Positions 21,929 through 31,800 of a stretch of DNA of 64,000 nucleotides are shown here, piece after piece (the stretch's first letter is position 1; each line of letters starts with the position of its first letter). The stretch lies in contig NC_087071.1 in the NCBI RefSeq assembly GCF_963678635.1, forward strand, positions 16,679,613 through 16,743,612, given 5' to 3'. This DNA comes from Symsagittifera roscoffensis. Its lineage: Eukaryota; Xenacoelomorpha; Acoela; Convolutidae. Below the pieces are notes generated by a model, which was not told the origin of the DNA, did not search any database, and worked only from the letters and a program-made list of their open reading frames with translations. Position numbers and translations under genes: made by a program.

Positions 21929-22256
21929 ATAGGTAGAAAAGAATTCGTTTTTGAGACCTATTTTGTCTGTGAAATTAACGTTCTATGAAGATTTGACGTC
22001 AGCCAGTCTACATGAGGGACTTTTTCTAGTTTCAGTGATTATTACAATGTTTTTTTTTTTGGTCAGCGATGTCGCTCATTGTTACCATAAATTTGTTAAG
22101 CTGTAACTGGCACATTTATTGTATCGCGATTGGTGCAAAGATACGCTTAGCATGTCTGATGCCGACTGCTCAGCTTTTCAATGACCGCATCTTCGCGATT
22201 TGGCCACTGTATAAGAATTTACATGAAAGTATTGTCTTATAATTATCTTAGCTCTT
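21929..22256 (+). promoter_or_regulatory. Putative promoter segment, copy d (no exon attached)
   Basis: TGACGTCA at 21994-22001. As with copy b it is truncated just before the exon position and joins the retroelement tail again. Confidence 0.35.
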
Positions 22257-22631
22257 ATACCTCGGGAATATCTCCCGGGAATATCTCCCCTGGGTGCTAC
22301 CCTAAATTCTGTTTTTGAAGAAGAAGAAGAAGAAGAAAGAACACCTGAATTACTATACAGTAAAAAGCCGAGGCATCAGTATAGCAAAGTGTAAATAATA
22401 AAGTTGGTTAAAATTCATTGGTTACGTCAAACAAAAACACAACATTCAGAAATCAAGCAATAAACAAAACAAAAGAAGTTCGGTTACAGTTCAGAAATTG
22501 GTTGATTAGAATATATGAGGTTACGGATACTAAAAAAACATCAGTTTTAAGAATTAAGAACGAGCTGGTATTTTAACTTTACTAACAATTTTATAGATAG
22601 TCCAAACATACAGCGTATATATAGAGTATAT

Positions 22632-23749
22632 GTAGTAGTAGTAGTAATAGGGCTTTTGTGCTCGTAGCACAAGGGGTTTCCCCCTTTCAGTTTTTCGTTC
22701 TATAGTGAAGTTTTGCTTCTACAGTCATTCATTGTGCAATCGCAAGCAATTCTCCATGTGCACTTGTTCATTTGTTCGTAGTCCTTCTCAAATTTTCTCC
22801 AAAATAACCACAATATTCGCTTCTTCAGTCTGCTTGTTTCTCTCACGTCAATTTTGATCACATCCGCTAGCCGACATGTTTGGTAAAAGAATTCGTCCTC
22901 CAAAAATTTCTTTTTCGGCCTCTCGAGCTGAAACATACAACCGCGCGAGGAACAGGAATACGATGGAACTTTCAACATGTCAACATCATAATTTTTCGAT
23001 AAAATTTTTGACAGCAACAAAAGGTTGTTGATCTGTATATACATTGGCAGTGGCAATGGTGAAATTTCGATTAACCGATCTTTGTACGAATCCATATGCG
23101 GAATTATCCATTTAACTATACGCCTTTGTACATTTTCAAGCTCCGTAATAATGTATTTACTTAATCCATAACATGGACTTGCGTACGTGAGTATTGGTAC
23201 GATCATAGATTTATACAAATCCAGTTTAGCTTTTTGTCCAAGATTCGATACGCTTCTTTTTATCATGTGAAAAACACGAATTGCTTTGCAGCAAACCTTA
23301 TTTATATGCAAATTCCATTTTAAGTCACAGGAAAGCATGAGCCCCAAATCAGATTGAGTTTCCTCTGTTTTAATCAATTCGTTTCCAAAAAGCAATCGTT
23401 TTTGGTTTTTGGACATTTTAATTAGGCAGCATTTATCCATATTGAAGGGCATGTTGTTTCTAACGGTCCAGTCATACAACGCATTTAAATCACTTTGAAT
23501 ATCTATTGTGCTTAAACCCACGCTGAGAAATTTGGCGTCATCGGCAAAAAGTAGGGGAAACAATTGATCGCACATTTTCGGGAGGTCGTTAACAAAAACC
23601 AGAAAAAGTATGGGGCCCAAAATACTCCCTTGCGGGACACCGCTGGTAACTTGTATTGGTGACGAGTTTACTCCATTTATACGCACGACTTGTACTCGAT
23701 TTGTCAAGTATGATTCGATTAGTTTCAGTAGCTTGTTTCTGATTCTCTT
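22632..23749 (-). mobile_element. 5'-truncated CR1-like retrotransposon, family B, inverted
   Basis: Inserted in S1, whose uninterrupted copies define both edges. The 3' end on the minus strand is a (TAC)n tail, seen on the plus strand as GTAGTAGTAGTAG. Little or no target duplication is visible, which is common in CR1-like elements. It is 5'-truncated within the reverse transcriptase. Confidence 0.8.
22700..23749 (-). CDS. Reverse transcriptase C-terminal half (truncated ORF2)
   Basis: About 349 residues are open without lesions. SGVPQGSILGPILFLVFVNDLP and LFADDAKFL are the RT core motifs, followed by the thumb region (SDLGLMLSCDLKWNLHI, YGLSKYIITELENVQRRIVKW) and a Cys-rich end (CDCTMNDC). 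The first residues of the open frame (MFERESVKR) come from host S1 sequence beyond the insertion edge. N-terminal RT and endonuclease are missing, so it is not autonomous. The absence of stops suggests a young insertion. Confidence 0.75.
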   Translation of the reverse strand, partial: KRIRNKLLKLIESYLTNRVQVVRINGVNSSPIQVTSGVPQGSILGPILFLVFVNDLPKMCDQLFPLLFADDAKFLSVGLSTIDIQSDLNALYDWTVRNNMPFNMDKCCLIKMSKNQKRLLFGNELIKTEETQSDLGLMLSCDLKWNLHINKVCCKAIRVFHMIKRSVSNLGQKAKLDLYKSMIVPILTYASPCYGLSKYIITELENVQRRIVKWIIPHMDSYKDRLIEISPLPLPMYIQINNLLLLSKILSKNYDVDMLKVPSYSCSSRGCMFQLERPKKKFLEDEFFYQTCRLADVIKIDVRETSRLKKRILWLFWRKFEKDYEQMNKCTWRIACDCTMNDCRSKTSL

Positions 23750-23910
23750 TACAGATTCTCTTTCAAACAATGTCTGGAATATTAAACTAAATTAAAACAA
23801 ATAGAACTAGCAAAAACGGAAATCACGCCACGTATTTGTATTTGTACATATTGGATTGTTTCTCAATTCACTCACCTAAAATTATTATTATTATTATTAT
23901 TATGATTATT

Positions 23911-24024
23911 ATAGGTAGAAAAGAATTCGTTTTTGAGACCTATTTTGTCTGTGAAATTAACGCTCTTTGAAGATTTGACGTCAGCCAGTCTTTATTAGGG
24001 ACTTTTTCTAGTTTCAGTGATTAT
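23911..24024 (+). promoter_or_regulatory. Putative promoter segment, copy e, upstream part
   Basis: Contains TGACGTCA at 23976-23983. The rest of the segment is displaced to 28094 by the CR1-like element inserted after GATTAT at 24024. Confidence 0.4.
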
Positions 24025-24255
24025 CAGTGATTTAGCCTAATTGTTGTGATAAACTTATTAAATAGTTTTATATACTGAATGGTCGGGAACTGCTGATCAC
24101 ACGGGCCTTCTACTCACACGGTCTACCAGCTTCTGCTCTCTTTGGATCTGGTCACCTCTGCAGTGGAACTTCTCCCTGGCGTCTCTGGGGTTACATCAGT
24201 CATCACGTCTCTCGGGTGAGATTGTTCCATTAGTTATTTGCTTACTCGTTTATAA

Positions 24256-25077
24256 ATGCGTTCTCGTGTGAACTCAACTACTACAGCCCCCTGTGGGAGC
24301 TGTCAAAAAGATGTGAAATCAAAAGGAATTCTCTGCTCTCGATGCAGCAACTGGCACCATGAGACTTGTGTTGGTTTATCAAATGATATGTATAAGCTTC
24401 TTGGAGATATCCGAGGTTGCTTATGGATTTGCGATACTTGTTTACCTATAGCTGAACACCTTGTTAAGCAGCAATCACCAGACCGTGATTTTATTCACCG
24501 CACTATTAACGAAGCAATCGCCCCTCTTCAGTCCTCGATACAGTGTCTCACTACCAGTGAGAATCCTTCCGAGAACATAGTCAAATCAGCTGTTAAGGAG
24601 ACTCTTGACTCTATAAGGATTCCTGCAGCCACTCAAGTGACTAAAGAGCATTCCTTCGAGTTGCGAATCAACGGCATTCCCGAAACTGATGGGAGCAATT
24701 CCGCGAAACAGTCAAACGACGAACAACAGCTGATTACTATCTTAAAGCACCTTGGCGAACCAGGCGACGAAAACGTGGTATCTGCACGTCGTATGGGGCG
24801 TCCACAGTCAACGGATACGACTCCCAAACGGGCTCGAACGCTGCTTGTGAGGTTTCGAAGCGAATGGACAATTCGAAAACTGCTCAACAGGTCGAGTGAT
24901 CTGAAGTCATTTGCATTCCCTGTGTACATATCAAGAATGCTTTCTCCAGCCGATCATGTGATCGAATCCAAACTTCTTGCCAAGCGCCGGGAACTCATCA
25001 ACAACGATGTTCTTCCAGGTAATCTGAAAATACGAAACCTGAAGCTTTACAATGACGGAGTTGAAGTCAAGATCTGA
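24256..25077 (+). CDS. Retrotransposon ORF1 protein (PHD-like finger)
   Basis: A 273-residue ORF. CGSCQKDV (from residue 13), CSRCSNWHHETC and CDTC form a PHD-like C4HC3 finger. A linker of about residues 75-130 follows. The C-terminal half begins ELRINGIPE and contains TLLVRFRSEWTIRKLL and LKIRNLKLYNDG, the RNA-binding-type region seen in CR1-superfamily ORF1 proteins. The protein would coat the element RNA. It ends 30 bases before the ORF2 ATG in a different frame. Confidence 0.75.
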   Translation: MRSRVNSTTTAPCGSCQKDVKSKGILCSRCSNWHHETCVGLSNDMYKLLGDIRGCLWICDTCLPIAEHLVKQQSPDRDFIHRTINEAIAPLQSSIQCLTTSENPSENIVKSAVKETLDSIRIPAATQVTKEHSFELRINGIPETDGSNSAKQSNDEQQLITILKHLGEPGDENVVSARRMGRPQSTDTTPKRARTLLVRFRSEWTIRKLLNRSSDLKSFAFPVYISRMLSPADHVIESKLLAKRRELINNDVLPGNLKIRNLKLYNDGVEVKI

Positions 25078-25107
25078 CAACCAAATCGCGTTGAAATTTT
25101 ATCTGCA

Positions 25108-27942
25108 ATGCTATACAATTGCCAATCTCTCCTCTCATTTGTGCGGCGCCGGAAACTTTGTAACTATTTAAGTATTCACCAACCAACGTTGGTCTGCATC
25201 ACGGAATCCTGGTTAACAAGTGACGTGCATTCTTCCGAACTTCTGCCAACTGCTACCTATTCAATTTTGTCTCGTTCTGACAGACAAGTTGGCCAACACG
25301 GTGGCGTGTTTATTGCTTGCCACAGTTCCTGTCCCTTCCCAGTAATTGATATCACAGACCATATGTTTGACTTTTCGTGTGCATGTGTAGTTTTATCCGC
25401 AGATCAGTCTTGTCTTATATTGCTGGTCTACAGTCCCCCTCGATCCTCTGCTTACTGTCTGGACGCGAGCAGTATAGTACATTGTGTTGAAAGTATGTAT
25501 CATCGCTTTACTATGATCTGTGAGTCGCACAACATTCCATCTCAAGCTAGGGCTGTTGTCGTGCTAGGTGATTTTAATTTACCTGATATTTGTTGGCACA
25601 CTCTATCAGCTTCATGTGGCCACTCTGAGTCACTGCTGCATTTCTTTGATTCCTACAATTTGCAACAGGTGATCGAAACACCCACACACGCGGCTGGCAA
25701 CATCTTGGACCTTGTTCTATCGTCTCCAGGTGCTGTTGTTAACTCGTATGTTGATCAAGCATCCGTAATATCTGATCATCTGCCGATACATGCAGAAATT
25801 TCTCTTCGGAGCAATAGCTGCCTCAAACACGGTCAAATCCCGGTTTATTCAAAGTGCTCGTTCCGAGAGAACATGTTTTGGGAACACTCTGCTTTCCTAA
25901 GTGATTATGTCGCATGGAACGCCCCTTTAAATATTTGTTACGATACTTGGTATCAGTTGCTACAATATCCCACAAATTTGTCGCTTACTGTGAAGAGGAT
26001 TAGGAGACAGTTGCTACCATACTACTATTCTTCGCACACAGTGCATCTTCTCAATCGCAAATCAACCGTTCAAAGACGTTTGATAAAGAACTGGAACCTC
26101 CGTGATGCATGTTTGCTGCGGACTTTAGGCGCTGAAGCAGATCAGTCTATTGTGATGGATGAATCTGTTCTATTTATGTCTCTAAACCACACACAGGCAT
26201 GCTTCAAGTTTCTTCGCACAATGAGGAAAACTACCCTTCCTAGCACTATTAACTGGAATTCGCTAGTGGCATGTTCGGACAGTGAACGAGCCAACCTTTT
26301 TAACTTGTATTTTTCATCCGTTTTTAGTGAAGTCTCTGACCATATCCCGATTCCTTTTAATTCCGATCCGACCACTCGTTTGGTTGACATTTCGATATCA
26401 ATTGACATCGTTGAAAGGATGTTGGCCTCTGTTGACGACAGCTGTTCTTTTGCTTACGACAGAATACCTCCGTTCATTCTTCGCAGTCAAGCCCGATTGC
26501 TTGCCACCCCAGTGTTTTTCTTGTTTCTTTCTGTACTCCATTCGGGTACCTGGCCTCATATGTGGAAAACTTCTGTTGTTACTCCTATTCTGAAGAAAGG
26601 GAATGCGATGCACGCCTCGAATTATCGTCCAATAAGCATTCTCCCAAAGTTGTCGCTTATTTTAGAACGTTTAATTTTTAACTTTATCTACCCAAAAGTC
26701 CGCCATCAAATTAATAGAAATCAACACGGTTTTATGTCTAGACGCTCAACTGCGACACAACTTGTTTGCTTCCTTGACAAATTGTATTGGGCAAACGAAC
26801 GGAACGAACCCTTTCATGTAGTTTACTTCGATATACAGAAAGCATTTGATACCGTACCTCATTCTTTGCTCATCAGCAAACTCTCAAGATATGGATTTGA
26901 TTATATGTTTCTGGCGCTTTTCAGCAGCTATCTTGAGAACAGACGTCAAGTTGTACGGGTAAACCAAACCTTATCGAACCCTTGTTATGTTCCTAGTGGC
27001 GTTCCTCAGGGCAGTGTTATTGGTCCACTGTTGTTTGTTTTGTTTATAAATGACCTTCCTGGTTGTTTAACATCGTCCACCTGTTATCTATTTGCCGACG
27101 ATAGCAAAATATTGAACAATGACGTTGATCAACTCCAACTTGATATTGATTCGATGGTAACGTGGTCACAAGCGAATGGACTTCGTTTTCATCCCGATAA
27201 GACTCGCTTGATCTCATCAAGGGAATCCAATCCTGCAGTTACGATTGGAAATGCGCCGATATGTAATGCGGCTACTGTTTGTGACCTGGGTGTTACTATT
27301 TCGAGTAACCTCACGTGGATAATACACGTTCGAAACAAACTGGCAAAAGGCATGGCAATGCTGTATCTGATGCGTGGCGCTATTTCATACCATGCAAACG
27401 CCCGTACAAAGACCCAACTCATCGAGTCAACTGTATACCCTGTGGTTATGTACTGTTCTCCGGCGTGGCGACCAAATATCACGTCCCTACGTAAGCTAAT
27501 GAAGTTTCAGCACCGCTGCCTGAAATGGTCAACAGGTTGTCCAGACTTCAAGTTTGCTCTCTTGTCACAGCGTCAGCTTCCATTCTGCTACCAACTCATA
27601 TACAACGATGCCGTCTTTTTGTGGAAAATCCTGAACGACAAAACCGATATCGATGCCCTTGAGTACGTCTCTTACTCTGATGTCGACCGGGCCGCTCGTG
27701 GTTCTACAAGAAGGCCTTTCCTTGTTAGCCGACATGGTAAAGCTAGGACTGAAGACAACTTCTTCACCAGAGCAACAACTCTTGCTAATGACCTTCACTC
27801 GATTTCGATTGACATCAACTGCCCTCTGAAGTCGTTCAAATCCTCGCTTTTTAAATACCTGCTTTATCGAACCACAACTTTAAACATGTGCTCGTCTTGT
27901 TCGTTTTTTGTTAAATGTAGATGTTCTTCTTGTCGAGTGTAA
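25108..27942 (+). CDS. Retrotransposon ORF2: APE endonuclease and reverse transcriptase
   Basis: 944 residues, intact. The N-terminal endonuclease has ITESWLTS (about residue 31), VVVLGDFNLPDICW and SDHLPIHAEI, the catalytic Glu, Asp-Asn and Asp-His positions of APE-type nucleases. The reverse transcriptase has NYRPISILPKLSLILERL, VYFDIQKAFDTVPHSLL, SGVPQGSVIGPLLFVLFIND and LFADDSKIL with the catalytic FADD near residue 662. A C-terminal Cys cluster (CSSCSFFVKCRCSSC) ends it. It would nick the target and prime reverse transcription from it. No lesions are visible. Confidence 0.85.
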   Translation: MLYNCQSLLSFVRRRKLCNYLSIHQPTLVCITESWLTSDVHSSELLPTATYSILSRSDRQVGQHGGVFIACHSSCPFPVIDITDHMFDFSCACVVLSADQSCLILLVYSPPRSSAYCLDASSIVHCVESMYHRFTMICESHNIPSQARAVVVLGDFNLPDICWHTLSASCGHSESLLHFFDSYNLQQVIETPTHAAGNILDLVLSSPGAVVNSYVDQASVISDHLPIHAEISLRSNSCLKHGQIPVYSKCSFRENMFWEHSAFLSDYVAWNAPLNICYDTWYQLLQYPTNLSLTVKRIRRQLLPYYYSSHTVHLLNRKSTVQRRLIKNWNLRDACLLRTLGAEADQSIVMDESVLFMSLNHTQACFKFLRTMRKTTLPSTINWNSLVACSDSERANLFNLYFSSVFSEVSDHIPIPFNSDPTTRLVDISISIDIVERMLASVDDSCSFAYDRIPPFILRSQARLLATPVFFLFLSVLHSGTWPHMWKTSVVTPILKKGNAMHASNYRPISILPKLSLILERLIFNFIYPKVRHQINRNQHGFMSRRSTATQLVCFLDKLYWANERNEPFHVVYFDIQKAFDTVPHSLLISKLSRYGFDYMFLALFSSYLENRRQVVRVNQTLSNPCYVPSGVPQGSVIGPLLFVLFINDLPGCLTSSTCYLFADDSKILNNDVDQLQLDIDSMVTWSQANGLRFHPDKTRLISSRESNPAVTIGNAPICNAATVCDLGVTISSNLTWIIHVRNKLAKGMAMLYLMRGAISYHANARTKTQLIESTVYPVVMYCSPAWRPNITSLRKLMKFQHRCLKWSTGCPDFKFALLSQRQLPFCYQLIYNDAVFLWKILNDKTDIDALEYVSYSDVDRAARGSTRRPFLVSRHGKARTEDNFFTRATTLANDLHSISIDINCPLKSFKSSLFKYLLYRTTTLNMCSSCSFFVKCRCSSCRV

Positions 27943-28093
27943 CCCTAGCTACGTTTTAAATTTTGTGTATCGTCGGTCAGTTCTCCGCGTATGGCAGAGA
28001 CTGTCTTGTTTTCAGCTGTTCCCGTCCCCTCAGCCTTATGTTTTAATGCAATTATTTGTATAAAATAATAAAGTCTTTTACTACTACTACTAC

Positions 28094-28330
28094 TATTACA
28101 ATGTTTTTTTTTGGTCAGCGATGTCGCTCATTGTTGCCATAAATTTGTTAAACTGTAACTGGCACATTTATTGTATCGCGATTGGTGCAAAGATACGCTT
28201 AGCATGTCTGATGCCGACTGCTCAGCTTTTCAATGACCGCATCTTCGCGATTTAGCCACTGTATAAGAATTGACATAAAAGTATTGTCTTATAAATATCT
28301 TAGCTCTAAATTTTTAAATTTAGATCTGAA
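28094..28330 (+). promoter_or_regulatory. Putative promoter segment, copy e, downstream part
   Basis: Resumes at TATTACAATG after the CR1-like insertion and carries the inverted CCAAT core and TATA-like stretch next to the ATG at 28331. The CRE-like site is now about 4.3 kb upstream, on the far side of the insertion. Confidence 0.4.
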
Positions 28331-28856
28331 ATGACAATAGATGGAAGCGACGATAGCTCAGATGTATTGATTGCTCTCAATGCCGTATCTTTTTTACTAG
28401 ACTGTGACAGTTTTGTGCGAGATGACACAATAATTGAAAAGTTTGTTGTTGCATTTCAAGACCTCACAGCGTACAGTTTGCTCAGTATAGCAGGAAAATT
28501 TCAACAAAAATTGCAAATGACCGAATTTTCATTCGCAGTTTTGCCCGGATCAATTCAAAGAATGTACCTCAAATTGTTGTTGTCGATACTTAAATGTAAT
28601 GAAAACTGGCCTCTGCGAATTTTCAAGAAACTGATAAGTAGTCCGCTCCAAGACAGCTGCAAAGAAGTTTTTCTTGATTTATTCATTTTTGTATTAGATT
28701 CAGAGAATTCAGAGTTGATTCAATTTATTGAAGCCAAGGAAGTACTTCTCTGGTTCAAGAGCCGAAATATATACCTTCGTCAAAAGCTTGCACATTTCTT
28801 AAGCTGCTTAAGGTCAAAACATCTGTTAATTTTCCAAGACATACTAAATTTTACAG
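28331..28856 (+). CDS. BRAT1: BRAT1-like exon 1, copy 3 (linked to the rest of the gene)
   Basis: Starts at an ATG just after a TATA-like region. It encodes 175 residues of helical repeats (for example FVRDDTIIEKFVVAFQDLT near the N-terminus) and ends at ACAG|GTGCAT in phase 1. The open frame could read through to 28885. It is the last of three copies of this exon and the only one followed by the downstream exons. Confidence 0.65.
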
Positions 28857-31800
28857 GTGCATTCTTTATAGGTCGACTAAAATGAAAGCAAGCATCATCT
28901 CCATCAGTTTAGTTTCAAATCCTCCGCAGAGAACTCTAAAATTGAAGCAAAATATTTAACCACGATTTTCTGAATCTTCATGCTTGAAAAATGTTTCACT
29001 TTTTTAACCCTGCGATTAGCAAGGGTATTGCAATCGGGTACTAGATTTTTCCCCGTCAACAACTTTGTTCTCTGGACTCATCTTTACCTTCTTTCATAAT
29101 GTATTCAAATTTAGCTTTCCCGGCCAACTTTGCCTGGAGGTAACGAATATACCTGGGATGCCATTTATTTGTCTGCTTATCTGTTGACGGCTCAAATGTC
29201 CTATCTTGGACGAATTTTTTGTATATTTCGTTTTTCACATTTTTCAAAAATTGTTGTTTTTCTTGAAACTTCTGATGATTTTCAAAAGAAGGATTTCAAT
29301 TGAAAGGCCACCCAGTCCCCTGAGTCCCTAAATACTCCTCTAGAGTCTTTTTTTTACTTGACCTCTCTGTCTACGGCCTTCGAAATGTGTGGGAGACTAT
29401 TTGAATCATATTTTGATTTTTTCTACTTTTTCTCGAAAACTACCGCTCTCAAATATGAGTTTTTGTTTTCAATGAATAGAACTGTTTTGAAAAGCTTCCC
29501 TGCCTTGGTGGCTACACCCAAGTTTTTTTGATTTTGATTTTTGACTTTTTGATTTTTGACCGTTTTTATTATTATTATTATTGGGTAGTGGGAAGCATTT
29601 CTGTTGTAGTGAACACTCGCAAAAAAATTTACACAAGAAGGGAAATATTCTGTCGCTCCGAAAAAGTCAATTTTTCGATTTGACCGTTTTTTGAGTTTTT
29701 GATTTTTCTCTCCCACGTCTGAGATTTGCCCAGTTTGTTCAAAAAAAGATTATGGCCTTCAAGCAATTCAAAGTTTTGCAAAAGCTACCCGGCCAATTCT
29801 CAGGTTGAATTTAATCTCAAAGTCGGTTTTGGGAATCTTCTCTGCTTAAGCCCCCATAACCTGCTTTTTGCAGAAACACGTTGAGGATTTTGGAAAGTCT
29901 TTTGAACGTTTTTTTTTTTACAAACTTTTTGAATTTTTGTAAAATTTACCATCAAATCTGTGATGAAAAGTTCATTTGAAAGGATTGCGATAGTTGATCC
30001 TGCAGAAGCGTCGACTTCTTGATTTTTTATAAGATAAATATTATCTCCTTGGGAAAATTGATTATCTCAAAAAAAAATTTTAGTCTTACTTATTTTAGTA
30101 AAGAACAACTAATGTGTAGGCAAAATCCAACTTTTAAACACTTTTTTTGTGCCGGATTAGTATAGCAATTTTATTCAGTATCAAACACGTACCCCTGGCT
30201 TTAGCTGGGCACCTATGTGGTTCACCTAATTTTTCAACAAGTCTATTTTGTTTTCTCTTAGATTTTTTTATATGTGTGTTGTATCGCAATCGTTGCGAAG
30301 CTCCGTTTCGCATCTGTCACAATTTTCTGTGGCGCTCCGGCAGTGATGGTGTCCAGCAATCATGTGATTGCGGTTTCAAATCACACGTCCTCTGCATTTT
30401 GCAAGATGAGTTTTTTTAAGTTAGTCATATCTTAATGGGTTCTAGTTATATGAGCTCTTGTCAACCCGAATAAAAAACTTCCGGGTTCGGCTTCTGCATG
30501 GATGACAAAAAAAACAAATGAAACCAATTAGCGTGATAAATTTAAACAGAAATCTACAACACAAGTCTAGTCAAATAATAAGAATAGCCTGTCATTTTGT
30601 TTCTTGAAACACCTCTTTTTGAAACTCAGAGGTGTTTTCGACCTTAAAATGGACCGGCTTTTGTTGCATTCGAAGATCTGGGCTTGCTTTGCGTAGAGTC
30701 TTCAGTCTGAAACCGTTCAATGAATCTTCGTCCCTGATCTTCAGTCATTCGATGAGTATTCAGCCTTACACTAGGCTTGATTTACAGGCGAAGTATTAAA
30801 AATTTCTACCTGTCAAGTAAAAGATGCTTTACTAAAAAATTATGAAATGTTTAAAAATTTTCTCATATATCCTTCCGTCATCGATGAGGTTTCTTTGACA
30901 GATTTTTGAAGGCAGATTATTTTTCCTCCATTATAATAATGTTTTGAGGTTCGAGTCCATCTAAGTCTGTAATGATATTGTCACTGCTTTCATGGTTGAT
31001 ATTGCCCCACCAGGGCAGGAAATAGTAATTGTGTTTCTATGACAAACACCAAACACTAGGGAGGATCCTAGAATCATGTTGGAGCAATCTTTTATATTGT
31101 CAAAGTGGCCGATTTTCCGAAAAGGCTTCTGCCTTTTCTCAATTGAGCAGTTCTTCTCGCTGAGAGCTCGATTCATTTAATTTATCCGCGATGAACGTAG
31201 CAATGAAAACGCATTTTGCTGCTGAAAGCTAGTGTAGGTTAAAAGCAGTTTTGAAGCGGTACTTTTTCGATTGTTTTTCTGAGTATGTGTTCAGAAACTC
31301 GTCTAAGCTCCATGTTGACCATTCCATTGTCTAGGTGCTAAAACAGAAATTGAACTGCCTCCAAATGAGTTACGATAATTTTGACTGTAGCTTTCAAAAA
31401 TTATGGTCTCTTTTCAGCTCACTTTTTCTCTGTAGAGAGCAAAGATCTTTCAAATATTCAGGTATATCCTCGCCATGAATTACTTTACACCGTTGATTTA
31501 AACACTATAATCACCGTTGATTTAAAACCATTTCGTTCTCTGATAGACAGCCAATGTTATTTGTATTTCAGCACTTTGCATGATTCGTGCTTCTTGATTC
31601 CAAATACGAACCGACATGCAGCGTTCTTGTATTTCGAGATCCAGTTAAGTAACACGTTACAGTAATCGTGTCCGCTAAAAATAAGGCTTTTCGCCACTAA
31701 GTTTTCATTTCAGGGTTTAAAAACTGTTGTTTGCGGTACCGTTTTTTGAGTTTGAGATAGCAAGCAGTACAGCCAGTTTATATGTCTCTTTAAGTTCAAA

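Larger units (their letters stand above)
22317..23882 (+). repeat. GAA plus S1 segment, copy 4, split by a retrotransposon
   Basis: (GAA)n at 22317-22338 and S1 up to GAGTATAT at 22631. S1 resumes at TACAGATTCTC (23750) and ends near 23882. The intervening 1118 bases are the inverted CR1-like insertion. Confidence 0.75.
24025..28093 (+). mobile_element. Complete CR1-like retrotransposon, family C
   Basis: About 4.07 kb inserted in the fifth promoter copy, whose uninterrupted copies define the edges. It has a 5' leader, ORF1, ORF2, an AATAAAG signal and a 3' tail of about five CTA units. The flanking host sequence shows at most a 3-bp (TAT) duplication. Both ORFs are open throughout, so the copy could be mobile or was until recently. 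Confidence 0.85.

Noticed and set aside
17303-22338. GAA and ATT tracts read as CRISPR-like or regulatory arrays
   Set aside because: Simple microsatellites at retroelement tails; no spacers.
30935-30960. B-box-like GGTTCGAGTCC as a tRNA gene
   Set aside because: No A box or cloverleaf can be drawn upstream.
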